DNA of 64,000 nt from Pelagicoccus sp. (GTDB taxonomy: Bacteria > Verrucomicrobiota > Verrucomicrobiia > Opitutales > Opitutaceae), in assembly GCA_028284635.1 (NCBI GenBank), contig JANQRJ010000058.1:32698-96697 (forward strand), in the 5' to 3' direction. Both the position numbers and the translations under genes were made by a program. The number at the start of each line of letters is the position of its first letter. Within the stretch, counting starts at the first letter, position 1. Under the pieces are notes generated by a model, which worked only from the letters and a program-made list of their open reading frames with translations, was not told the origin of the DNA and did no database searches. This document shows positions 17,411-28,141 of the stretch, in pieces.

Positions 17411-17450
17411 CGAGACATGGAATTTGCAACGTTGCAAATTCCATGTCTCG
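17411..17450. repeat. Perfect 40-bp palindrome with AACGTT centre
   Basis: CGAGACATGGAATTTGCAAC is followed directly by its exact complement (17431-17450), with no loop. It lies between the convergence-free pair subtilase and orphan antitoxin. The AACGTT centre is shared with the palindromes at 31456-31481 and 61486-61525. It might be a dyad protein-binding site or a hairpin element; no T-tract follows. Confidence 0.85.
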
Positions 17451-17601
17451 ATCTAATCTGGCGGATGAGGACAGGAAGCGGCAGAAAAGCCGAGCGATCC
17501 AATTCTCTTGAATCGCGCCCATCAATCAGGGGTTCGATCAAGCCGCGTTCCCAATAGAGGTCTCCATTGACGACACTAATCTAGTACACACGATTTCTCG
17601 A

Positions 17602-17823
17602 ATGAAACGCAATGTGACTTTGAGCGCCGAGGAGAGACTCATCAAATCGGCTCGCAGGAAAGCGGCCGGCGAGGGAACATCGCTAAACGAGCTTTTCCGC
17701 GCCTGGATCAGCTCTTACGTTCAAGCCGGTTCATCTAGGGAAGACTACAACCGACTTATGTCCCATCTCGCAAACGTCACCCCAGGCAGAACCTTCAGCC
17801 GCGACGAACTGGATGAGCGCTGA
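17602..17823 (+). CDS. VapB-like antitoxin, orphaned by toxin decay
   Basis: A 73-residue protein with the N-terminal strand/helix pattern of ribbon-helix-helix antitoxins (MKRNVTLSAEERLIKSAR) and the GTSLNELFRAWISSY second helix. The C-terminal tail (TPGRTFSRDELDER) resembles toxin-binding tails. The toxin start codon overlaps the end of this gene (17813), but the toxin is broken. The protein may persist as a DNA-binding relic or protect against related toxins elsewhere in the genome. Confidence 0.75.
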   Translation: MKRNVTLSAEERLIKSARRKAAGEGTSLNELFRAWISSYVQAGSSREDYNRLMSHLANVTPGRTFSRDELDER

Positions 17824-17956
17824 TTCTTTCCTCGATACAAATATCCTCGTATACTCGATTCCCCGAAAAGCAAAGCCGAGCTCGAGACCTGATTGGCAGA
17901 GTCCTGGTGAATCGCGATGGCACGCCTACAAACCAATCGCCAAATCGGCCAACTGA
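17813..17956 (+). pseudogene. Decayed VapC PIN-domain toxin
   Basis: The frame opens MSADSFLDTNILVYSI, the canonical PIN N-terminus with its first catalytic Asp, overlapping the antitoxin stop. It then shifts: a VapC-like segment (RDLIGRVLVNRDG) appears in another frame from about 17885, and the original frame ends at 17956 after 47 residues. No later frame restores the remaining acidic residues before carB. Up to roughly 18000 may be toxin remnant. This looks like loss of function by frameshift, leaving the antitoxin intact. Confidence 0.7.
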
Positions 17957-18166
17957 CTATTCTGAATCCCTTCTCCGAAATAGCATAGCAAAACCTCTCT
18001 TTAGGGAACGCGGAAAACCCTCTCGAGGGCCTCGCTATCGCAACGGTTCTCGCGGCCAAAAGCGCCGTCTCGCCACCGCTCCCAAATCCGCTTGCCATCA
18101 AGTCGCTCGCGCTTCTTTTCACCCTTGCCCAGCGCCCGACGGCTGCGCGCACTGCTACGAACAACC

Positions 18167-21406
<3,240 letters not shown>

Positions 21407-21435
21407 GGCCGAGCTGGCCTCCCCAAGAAATCCAT

Positions 21436-21474
21436 TTCCTGCAATTTGAAACTTCAAGTTTCAGATTGCAGGAA
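21436..21474. terminator. Palindromic hairpin after carB
   Basis: TTCCTGCAATTTGAAACTT pairs with AAGTTTCAGATTGCAGGAA around a single C, with one mismatch. It begins 30 nt after the carB stop. There is no U-tract, so it may be a Rho-linked or processing hairpin, or one of the region's palindromic elements. Confidence 0.55.
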
Positions 21475-21616
21475 TGACAAACCGAGACCTCGAAAAAACG
21501 GTATGCCTCGCTGGGAAAGCAACCAGCGGGCGCCTTGCTCGACCACCTCGAAACAATCAAACGACTCGACTGTTCTGCTCAGACCGAAGAGAACCTTCCT
21601 GCACTTCGAAAGAACT

Positions 21617-22477
21617 ATGGCCCCCAGATCCCCACGCATCGTCGCACTGCTCTCTGGTCCCGACCAAAAGGGACTCGTCGCCAAGGTCTCCGGATGGATC
21701 TTCGAAAACGGCGGCAATATCATTCACGCGGACCAACATCGCGACCAGGAGGCCGGAGTCTTCTTCCAACGAGTCGAATGGTCGATCGACGACGGATCCG
21801 ACCCACGCGAAATGACCAGCGCTTTCCAGGCTTGCGGCGATTCGCTCGGCATGAAAACGCAAGTCGCCATCTCCGGCCAAGCGCCAAGAGTCGCTATCTT
21901 CGTCTCGAAATTCGACCACTGTTTCCACGACCTCATTCTTCGCTGGAAGGCAGGCGAATTTCCCTGCGAGATCGCCCTCGTGGTTTCGAACCACCGCAAC
22001 CTCGAAGCCGCATCCAAAAGCCACGGCATCCCCTTCCACTATATTCCCGTGACCAAGGAGAGCAAAGCCGAGGCCGAAGCCCAGCAGCTCGCCTTGCTCA
22101 AGCAGGAAGACATCGGCCTCGTCATCATGGCCCGCTACATGCAGATCCTGTCTCCAATTTTCTTGGACACTTTCGGCCAACCGACGATCAATATCCATCA
22201 CTCCTTTCTCCCAGCCTTCGCTGGAGCCCGTCCCTACCACCAGGCCCACGCCAAAGGCGTCAAGCTCATCGGCGCCACCGCACACTACGCCACGCCCGAC
22301 CTCGATCAAGGTCCTATCATCCACCAGGACGTGGCCCGCATCTCGCATCGCAACAGCGTGGAGGATCTCGTGCGCAAAGGCCGCGATCTCGAAAAGATGA
22401 CCCTGGCCCAAGCCGTTCGCTGGCATCTCGAAAACCGAATCCTCGTCTACGACAACAAGACCGTCGTCTTCGACTAG
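21617..22477 (+). CDS. purU: Formyltetrahydrofolate deformylase
   Basis: A 286-residue protein of standard length for PurU. It hydrolyses 10-formyl-THF to formate and THF, balancing one-carbon pools and feeding formate to purine synthesis. An N-terminal ACT domain (IVALLSGPDQKGLVAKVSG, about 1-85) is followed by the formyltransferase-like catalytic domain with INIHHSFLPAF and GATAHYATPDLDQGPII, containing the catalytic His and Asp. The ATG at 21617 begins the ACT domain; the longer frame overlaps the carB hairpin and is not conserved. Confidence 0.95.
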   Translation: MAPRSPRIVALLSGPDQKGLVAKVSGWIFENGGNIIHADQHRDQEAGVFFQRVEWSIDDGSDPREMTSAFQACGDSLGMKTQVAISGQAPRVAIFVSKFDHCFHDLILRWKAGEFPCEIALVVSNHRNLEAASKSHGIPFHYIPVTKESKAEAEAQQLALLKQEDIGLVIMARYMQILSPIFLDTFGQPTINIHHSFLPAFAGARPYHQAHAKGVKLIGATAHYATPDLDQGPIIHQDVARISHRNSVEDLVRKGRDLEKMTLAQAVRWHLENRILVYDNKTVVFD

Positions 22478-22498
22478 CCCATCCATCGTTTGGCTAAG

Positions 22499-22646
22499 CG
22501 TAGCGCGGAACTTCAGCCCGCGCTGGCAGTGCGGCTCTCGTCATCTCTCTCCTCATCTTCATCCTCATCCCAGGATAAAGATGAGGATGAAGAAGAGGAT
22601 GAGGATGAGAAACAACGCGGCCGCGGGCTGAAGCTCCGCGCTACGG
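22499..22646. repeat. Composite nested inverted repeat (GTAGCGCGG outer arms, purine/pyrimidine inner hairpin)
   Basis: The outer arms CGTAGCGCGGAACTTCAGCC and GGGCTGAAGCTCCGCGCTAC (near 22622-22643) are complementary. Between them lies an inner hairpin (about 22536-22610): a pyrimidine arm of CATC/CTC words, the loop CCCAGGATAAAG, and a purine arm of GATGAGGATGAAG words. The same composite is at 39361-39510 in the same orientation and at 25290-25431 reversed. It lies between purU and the TonB receptor gene. Confidence 0.85.
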
Positions 22647-22810
22647 CTTGCGGGAAACCGCGGCCGAATTGGTCGATTTTGACCAAACGGGCAGTTTTCT
22701 TCGAGCAGTTCCCCGGCTACCGCAGTCGATAGAGAGCAATTGCTAGCGCTTCTCGCAAGGGGGCGCGATCCATGCTGGGGAAGAACCCCAACAGTTCAGC
22801 TCACACTACC

Positions 22811-25279
22811 ATGCAAAAAAGATGTCTACTTACCATGGCTGGTTTGGTTGCGGCTGCCCACGCGGCCTTTCTCAACGCCCAAACCAACGCCCCCATCCAA
22901 TCGGATGTAACCGTCTACGAGAGCTTTTCCGTGGTCGGTCGCGTCACCGAGCCGTATCAGGCTGTCGGATACGACAACGTCCTCGCCTCCACCTCGATCA
23001 CGCGCGACGCTCTACAGGCAGCTCCTTCCGGACTCAGCGGACTGAAGATGCTAGAAGGCGTGCCCGGCGTCGTCATGACGAACTCCGACGCTCTCGGCCT
23101 CTACGAATTCGGCAACCAAGTCCTCGTACGAGCCTTCGGCTTCCAGCAACTCGGCTTTTCGCTGGACGGCATCCCCATGGGACGCTCCGCCGCATTTGGA
23201 GGCAGCCCTATCTATCGCTACGTCGACAACGAGAACCTCTCCAAGATCGACGTTAACCAAGGCGCCGCCGACGTTACCGTGCCAAGCTATACCGCGCTCG
23301 GAGCTTCGATGCGCTACTTCACCGACGAACCGAAGGATGAATTCGGCGGACAGATCGTCACATCGGTAGGCGACAACAACTACCTGCGCGGCTTCCTGCG
23401 AATCGACACCGGCCCCATCACGGAAAACCTCAAAGCCTACTTCAGCTACTCGAAGATCAGCGCCGACATGTGGCGCGGGCCCAATCAGAACGACCGCGAA
23501 CACGGCGAAGCGAAGTTCGTCTTCGACGCAACTGAGAAGCTTCAGCTACGTCTCACGGCAGTGTACAACAATTTCAACGACGGAGACTTCCGTTTCCAAA
23601 GCGATGGACAAGTCGCCACCTACGGCCGCGAATTCGACTACGTCGAATACATTCCCGTACCGCCAGGCATCACCGCCGCGACCGACGAAGTCAGCTACGA
23701 CTACGATGCAGCCTACGCCGCCTGGGACGCGAACCCACGCGTCGGCGGCTTGGGCGGCAGCTCTTTCTTCACGCTCGCGCCAGACGGCATCCCCGACTAC
23801 CTGCAGGAAAAGATGCAAGCTCGCGATGGCGAAGGCAACCCCACGGGTTCCATCATCTCGACTCCAGCGGATGAAAACGGCATGCGCGTCGCCGACGAAT
23901 ATCGCGGCCACATCAACGCGCGGCGCGATACGCTGATAGGACTTTCTGGCGAATACGCCGTTTCGGACACCGTAAACATCGATGGCACGCTCTACTACGA
24001 AGACAAATCGGGCGACGGCGTCAGCTACGACGACTTCGACGGAGAGATTGAGCACTTCATCCGGCAGACCAGCCTCGGCTTCGATCACGATGCCCCCAAC
24101 GGCGTCCTCTGGGGACTCACTTCGCTCGATGGAGACCGCGCCGGGATCCGCCTCGCCACCGAATTCGAACTCGAGAACCAGACCATCCAGCTCGGCTTTT
24201 GGTACGAAGAGGACGAGTTCACCCGCAACACGAACCGCTACAACATCCGCAACGGACTCGCCCAGCCCGAACCGCTCTTCGATAGCCGCGTCTTCGCCCG
24301 GCGCAACTTCACCCAAACCACCGACGTCACGCAATTCTGGATACAGGATACCATCAGTCTGGCCGAGGACCGACTGAAAGTCGTAGTGGGAGCCAAGGCC
24401 CTCGACATTGGCGCCCAAATCCAAGGCTACAGAAACGTAGAGGACTACGACGTCTGGAGCGTGATATACCCTGACTTCACGGGGGCCGATCTCGATGTCG
24501 GATGGAGCGACTCGTTCCTGCCGACCGTAGGAGCCACCTACAATCTCAATGATCGCTACCAGCTCTTCGGCTCTTTCTCCGAGTCTATGGCCAGCCCGAC
24601 TGCCGAGTCGGAAAACGTACTCGGACTCGGCGATCCGCGAAACTACGTCGCTCCCGACGCCCCCACCGCAACCAACTTCGACATCGGCATCCGCACCAAC
24701 GCCAACAACTTCAGCTCCTCGTTCGCGTTCTACTACACGGACTTCGGCAACAAGCTGGAGAACGTCGGATTCTTCGACGTGGCGCAAAACGAAACCTTCG
24801 ATCGCTGGGAAACCGTCGGCAGCATAGAAGCCTACGGCCTCGAAGCCGCTTTCACCTATCTACCGATCGGGTTGACCGAAAATCTCGCCATCACCGGTTC
24901 ATTCCTGTTCGGCGAGTCCAAGTACAAGGATGATCGCGGCGGACGCGAAGGCAACACGGTCACCGGCACGCCCGACTGGTCCGGCTACCTTTCCGCAACC
25001 TACACGCCGACTCGCTTCCTCACCTTGAACCTCAGCGCCAACCACATGGGAGAGCGTCCACGCAACAGCTCAAACACCCGCATAGCCGAGGCCTACACGA
25101 CAGTCTCCGCCTACATCGAACTCAAGGGAGCGGCCTTCAGCGAAGATCTCGAACCCTTCAAGCTTCGCCTCAACGCTACGAATCTCGGCGACGAAGAAGC
25201 CTTTGGAAACATCTTCTCCACCGGCGGCCGAGTCATCCAGGATCGCTTCGTCCAGCTAAGCCTCATAGCCGACTTCTAA
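22811..25279 (+). CDS. TonB-dependent outer-membrane receptor
   Basis: An 822-residue receptor. A signal peptide (LLTMAGLVAAAHAAFLNAQ) is followed by a plug domain (about 40-175; LEGVPGVVMTNSD, VLVRAFGFQQLGFSLDGIPMG) and a long beta-barrel ending in an aromatic strand (RFVQLSLIADF), the usual outer-membrane insertion signal. Barrel features include YQLFGSFSESMASPTAES and ATYTPTRFLTLNLSANHMGERPRNS, typical of siderophore or sugar receptors. The ATG at 22811 puts the signal peptide at the N-terminus; the frame extends to 22772 without support. The ligand is unknown and neighbours give no hint. The gene is bracketed by composite repeats in opposite orientation. Confidence 0.92.
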   Translation: MQKRCLLTMAGLVAAAHAAFLNAQTNAPIQSDVTVYESFSVVGRVTEPYQAVGYDNVLASTSITRDALQAAPSGLSGLKMLEGVPGVVMTNSDALGLYEFGNQVLVRAFGFQQLGFSLDGIPMGRSAAFGGSPIYRYVDNENLSKIDVNQGAADVTVPSYTALGASMRYFTDEPKDEFGGQIVTSVGDNNYLRGFLRIDTGPITENLKAYFSYSKISADMWRGPNQNDREHGEAKFVFDATEKLQLRLTAVYNNFNDGDFRFQSDGQVATYGREFDYVEYIPVPPGITAATDEVSYDYDAAYAAWDANPRVGGLGGSSFFTLAPDGIPDYLQEKMQARDGEGNPTGSIISTPADENGMRVADEYRGHINARRDTLIGLSGEYAVSDTVNIDGTLYYEDKSGDGVSYDDFDGEIEHFIRQTSLGFDHDAPNGVLWGLTSLDGDRAGIRLATEFELENQTIQLGFWYEEDEFTRNTNRYNIRNGLAQPEPLFDSRVFARRNFTQTTDVTQFWIQDTISLAEDRLKVVVGAKALDIGAQIQGYRNVEDYDVWSVIYPDFTGADLDVGWSDSFLPTVGATYNLNDRYQLFGSFSESMASPTAESENVLGLGDPRNYVAPDAPTATNFDIGIRTNANNFSSSFAFYYTDFGNKLENVGFFDVAQNETFDRWETVGSIEAYGLEAAFTYLPIGLTENLAITGSFLFGESKYKDDRGGREGNTVTGTPDWSGYLSATYTPTRFLTLNLSANHMGERPRNSSNTRIAEAYTTVSAYIELKGAAFSEDLEPFKLRLNATNLGDEEAFGNIFSTGGRVIQDRFVQLSLIADF

Positions 25280-25289
25280 CGCATCTTTT

Positions 25290-25431
25290 CGTAGCGCGGA
25301 GCCCACAGAGCGGGACCGCGTCCGTTACGTTTCTCATCCTCATCCTCTTCTGCATCCTTATCTTTATCCTGGGATGAGGAAGGGAGATGATGAGGGCGAA
25401 TCCTGCACGCAGGCTGAAGCTACGCTTTACG
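25290..25431. repeat. Composite nested inverted repeat, reversed copy
   Basis: It starts CGTAGCGCGGAGCCCACAGA 10 nt after the TonB receptor stop. The inner hairpin reads CTCATCCTCATCCTCTTC..., then the loop CTTTATCCTGGG, the exact complement of the loop at 22.57 kb, then a purine arm, and ends with CAGGCTGAAGCTACGCTTTACG. Orientation is therefore opposite to the copy upstream of the receptor gene. Confidence 0.8.
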
Positions 25432-25454
25432 ACAATGCCACCCAAGGCGCGACA

Positions 25455-26024
25455 CTAGTCCGCCTTGGACTGCATCTCTTCTGGATTCACCGACATGTTC
25501 GCCACATCGTCGTCGGTGAGATTCTCGTCGACATTCGAGCTAATGCGATCAGCCACGAGCTGGCGAATCGCCGGATTCCAGACTCCAAGCTGTTCCGAGG
25601 TTGCAAGCTCCTGAGCCTTGGCCAAGGCGGTGTCTTCGCCAGCTTCCGATGGGGACCAGCGAGCGAAACCATGCCGCACCAAAGCTGCGTTCACATACTC
25701 GTCCGCCATCGAATAGAGCTCCCCGACCAACAGGTCGGAAGTTCCCGACTCGCGAACCACGATCTTAACCCGCTGACCCCGAACGTTCTCCTCGAGAAAT
25801 GCGAAGATCTTCTCGTCCAGCATTTCGCCATCCGATGCGGGGACGATTCCGAAAAGCTTCACTACGACCGACTTGCCATCGCCGAAGTCGACAGCCAGGG
25901 CGTCCTTTTTCAAGACATCCTTGACGATGCCCTCGCGAACCGGTTGGGCCGCATTCTTGCTCAACAAGAGGTACATCACGAAGATGACCAGGGCGACAAC
26001 GACGAGGATGGGGATTATTGACAT
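25455..26024 (-). CDS. Membrane-anchored SNase-like (thermonuclease fold) protein, catalytic site not conserved
   Basis: A 189-residue protein with an N-terminal membrane segment (IIPILVVVALVIFVMYLLL) and a domain with the layout of staphylococcal-nuclease homologs: VVKLFGIVP at the usual catalytic strand, LVGELY, YVNAALVRHGFARW, and the closing ALAKAQELATSEQLGVW helix. The active-site residues are not obvious: Lys replaces the first Arg, and the usual Asp-x-Pro-Glu is absent after the GI strand. It may be a binding domain rather than a nuclease. It converges on the TonB receptor gene. Confidence 0.65.
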   Translation of the reverse strand: MSIIPILVVVALVIFVMYLLLSKNAAQPVREGIVKDVLKKDALAVDFGDGKSVVVKLFGIVPASDGEMLDEKIFAFLEENVRGQRVKIVVRESGTSDLLVGELYSMADEYVNAALVRHGFARWSPSEAGEDTALAKAQELATSEQLGVWNPAIRQLVADRISSNVDENLTDDDVANMSVNPEEMQSKAD

Positions 26025-26311
26025 GATATAGAGCGTTCGAAGACCAAACCTCGCTACCGAAAATTCGGGGCAAAGCCGTTATAGGTCACTAGGACTATCG
26101 GCAGCAGACTAGGCGAACTTGAGCCCAATTACTCACCCCCATCCCGATCCAGTACGACTGGAAGCCGATCTCTCCCGAGGAACGCAAGCGGCAACGACAG
26201 GATCATGGGCGCGAAGCTGCTCGAACGAAGACGTTCAGCGCAAGAAAAAGACCTGCAAACTTAGCCCTTCACTCCATGCCATGCCACAGCATAGCCTTCC
26301 GCCTCTCGTCC

Positions 26312-27136
26312 ATGCCCAACGTCGAAAGAATAACCAGCCTGCAAAATCCGCGCGTCAAGAACCTCGTGAAGCTGCGTGAACGCCGAGCCCGCGACAAGCA
26401 AGGCCTCTTCATCGCCGAAGGCTATCGAGCCATCTCCCGCGCAGCGGAAAAAGGCCGCTTCCCTTCCGAGCTCTATTACTGCCCCGACTGCTTTCTCGGC
26501 AAAAACGAGACTGCCCTGATCCAAAACTGCGCCGCGAAAGACACCCAGCTCTTCGAGCTCGCCAAACCCGCTTTCGAAAAAGTCTCCTACCGAGATCGCC
26601 CCGAGGGCCTACTCGCCGTAATGCCCCAGTGGAGCCATCGACTCCAGGACATCGCCCTAAGCGACCCACCCTTCCTCCTCGTCGTCGAAGCCATCGAAAA
26701 GCCCGGCAATCTCGGCACCATTCTCCGATCCGCCGACGCCGCAGGAGTCGATGCCGTAATATGCTGCGACTCCGTAACCGACCTATTCAACCCCAACGTC
26801 GTACGCTCCTCCACTGGCGTTCTCTTCTCCATGCCTGCCGTCTCCGTCAGCACCATCGAAGCGATCGACTGGCTTCAAAAGCTCGGCATCCAAACCGTGG
26901 CCACTACCCCGCACACGAATACCCTGCACAGCGAAACCTGCCTCACTGGCCCCCTCGCGATCGTTATGGGCAGCGAGCAATTCGGCCTCTCCGAAACCTG
27001 GCTGGAAGCCTGCAACCGAAAAGTCCGCATCCCCATGGCCGGCCAAGCCGATTCCCTCAACGTCGCCATGGCCACCCTCGTCACCCTTTTCGAAGCGGTG
27101 AGGCAGAGAGAGGTCGCTTCGCGCCCAGGTAATTAG
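26312..27136 (+). CDS. TrmH/SpoU family RNA 2'-O-methyltransferase
   Basis: A 274-residue SPOUT methyltransferase. The N-terminal substrate-binding region (ITSLQNPRVKNLVKLRERRARDKQGLFIAEGYRAI) is typical of rRNA methyltransferases of the RlmB/TrmH type. The knotted catalytic domain carries motif 1 (EKPGNLGTILRSADAAG), motif 2 (VMGSEQFGLS) and motif 3 (IPMAGQADSLNVAMA). It should use SAM to methylate a ribose 2'-OH in rRNA or tRNA; the site cannot be told. The ATG at 26312 begins the conserved region. It faces the metal transporter operon convergently. Confidence 0.9.
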   Translation: MPNVERITSLQNPRVKNLVKLRERRARDKQGLFIAEGYRAISRAAEKGRFPSELYYCPDCFLGKNETALIQNCAAKDTQLFELAKPAFEKVSYRDRPEGLLAVMPQWSHRLQDIALSDPPFLLVVEAIEKPGNLGTILRSADAAGVDAVICCDSVTDLFNPNVVRSSTGVLFSMPAVSVSTIEAIDWLQKLGIQTVATTPHTNTLHSETCLTGPLAIVMGSEQFGLSETWLEACNRKVRIPMAGQADSLNVAMATLVTLFEAVRQREVASRPGN

Positions 27137-27138
27137 CT

Positions 27139-27191
27139 GTTAGCCATTTAGTCCGTAGCCGGTTCTTTCGACTATGGACTAAAAAGCTAAC
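27139..27191. terminator. Bidirectional hairpin between convergent genes
   Basis: GTTAGCCATTTAGTCCGTAG pairs imperfectly with CTATGGACTAAAAAGCTAAC across a short loop. It lies between trmH-like and the metal permease gene, overlapping the last codons of the latter. Words such as GCCTAAAC and TTTAGTC link it to the TTTAGGC repeat family near 34.3, 44.8, 47.8 and 48.4 kb. Confidence 0.5.
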
Positions 27192-28125
27192 GCCTAAACC
27201 CCTCGCGCGCGACGCGCGTCACGCAGCGGGAAGCCCACGCCGCCAGAAACATCCCGAAGATCACCACGCTGATCGAAGCGGCGGTAGAAGCATCCAGCCA
27301 CAAGGCCAGGTGCAGGCCGAGAAACGCGCTTAGCAAAGCGATCAGCAAAGTCAGCCCCAGGATCACCGGTAAACGATCCGAAAGCAGCGAAGCCGTCGTC
27401 GCAGGAAAGATCAGCATCGCGATCACCAGCACAGCTCCAACCGCCTCAAAAGCGCTCACCACCACGACCGCCAGCAGTGCCATCAGAGCGTGATGGATCA
27501 CCGCTGGACTGACTCCCATGGAACGGGCCAGTCCCGGGTCGAAAGAGCTCAGAAGCAGCGGCCGATAGAAAACCGCCACCAGAACCATCACGGCAAGCGT
27601 TACCGCTCCCATACGCAAAACCGAGTTCGGCGCTTCAAACAGACCGAGAAACGCAACAGGCGTCTCGAAGATCACATGCTCGAGCTCGCCGTACAGCACG
27701 CAATCCACATCCAGATCCACGTTCTCCCCATAAAGCGACACCAGCACTACGCCAAACGCGAAGAGCGTGGTAAAAACGATGCCCAATGCAGCATCCGTTT
27801 TGATGCGCGACTTCTGATGTATCAGCTCGATCAATACTGTGGTCAGCACTCCAGCTCCCAAAGCTCCAAGAAACATAGGCAGCGTATCCCGACTTTGCGA
27901 TACGAGAAAGGCGATCACGATGCCAGGCAGCACGCTGTGACTGATCGCATCCCCCACCAAAGCCATGCGGCGCCAGACGATAAACGTCCCGAGAAAGCCG
28001 CAAGCCGCCGTCACCAAGAAACCCATAGCGAAGATCCACAAAAACGAATCCAGGTACTCCGTCCAAGGCTCCACGAAAACCTGTTGAAAGTCGAAAGGCG
28101 GAATAAGCTGCTTCCAAAACTCCAT
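27187..28125 (-). CDS. Metal ABC transporter permease (ABC-3 family)
   Basis: A 312-residue permease of the zinc/manganese/iron ABC-3 family (ZnuB/MntB/TroC-D). About eight membrane segments are visible. The family segment RRMALVGDAISHSVLPGIVIAF lies near residue 55, VSAFEAVGAVLVIAMLIFPATTASLLSDRL near 225. It is the last gene of a three-gene unit (ATPase, permease-DtxR, permease), 16 nt after the preceding gene. It probably pairs with the other permease as a heterodimer. Metal specificity is not evident; the DtxR partner suggests Mn or Fe. Confidence 0.9.
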   Translation of the reverse strand: MEFWKQLIPPFDFQQVFVEPWTEYLDSFLWIFAMGFLVTAACGFLGTFIVWRRMALVGDAISHSVLPGIVIAFLVSQSRDTLPMFLGALGAGVLTTVLIELIHQKSRIKTDAALGIVFTTLFAFGVVLVSLYGENVDLDVDCVLYGELEHVIFETPVAFLGLFEAPNSVLRMGAVTLAVMVLVAVFYRPLLLSSFDPGLARSMGVSPAVIHHALMALLAVVVVSAFEAVGAVLVIAMLIFPATTASLLSDRLPVILGLTLLIALLSAFLGLHLALWLDASTAASISVVIFGMFLAAWASRCVTRVAREGFRR

Positions 28126-28141
28126 CGTATCCGTTCCTTTC

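Noticed and set aside
22536..22610. Tandem CATC/GATG words suggesting a CRISPR or simple satellite
   Set aside because: The words form one inverted repeat with a conserved loop; no regular repeat-spacer pattern and no cas genes in the window.
22650..22810. Possible riboswitch leader before the TonB receptor gene
   Set aside because: I looked for B12 and TPP conserved boxes and found none; the GC-rich hairpins there are not specific.
23546..24787. 413-codon frame antisense to the TonB receptor gene
   Set aside because: No signal, domain or start-site support; mirrors the codon pattern of the receptor gene.
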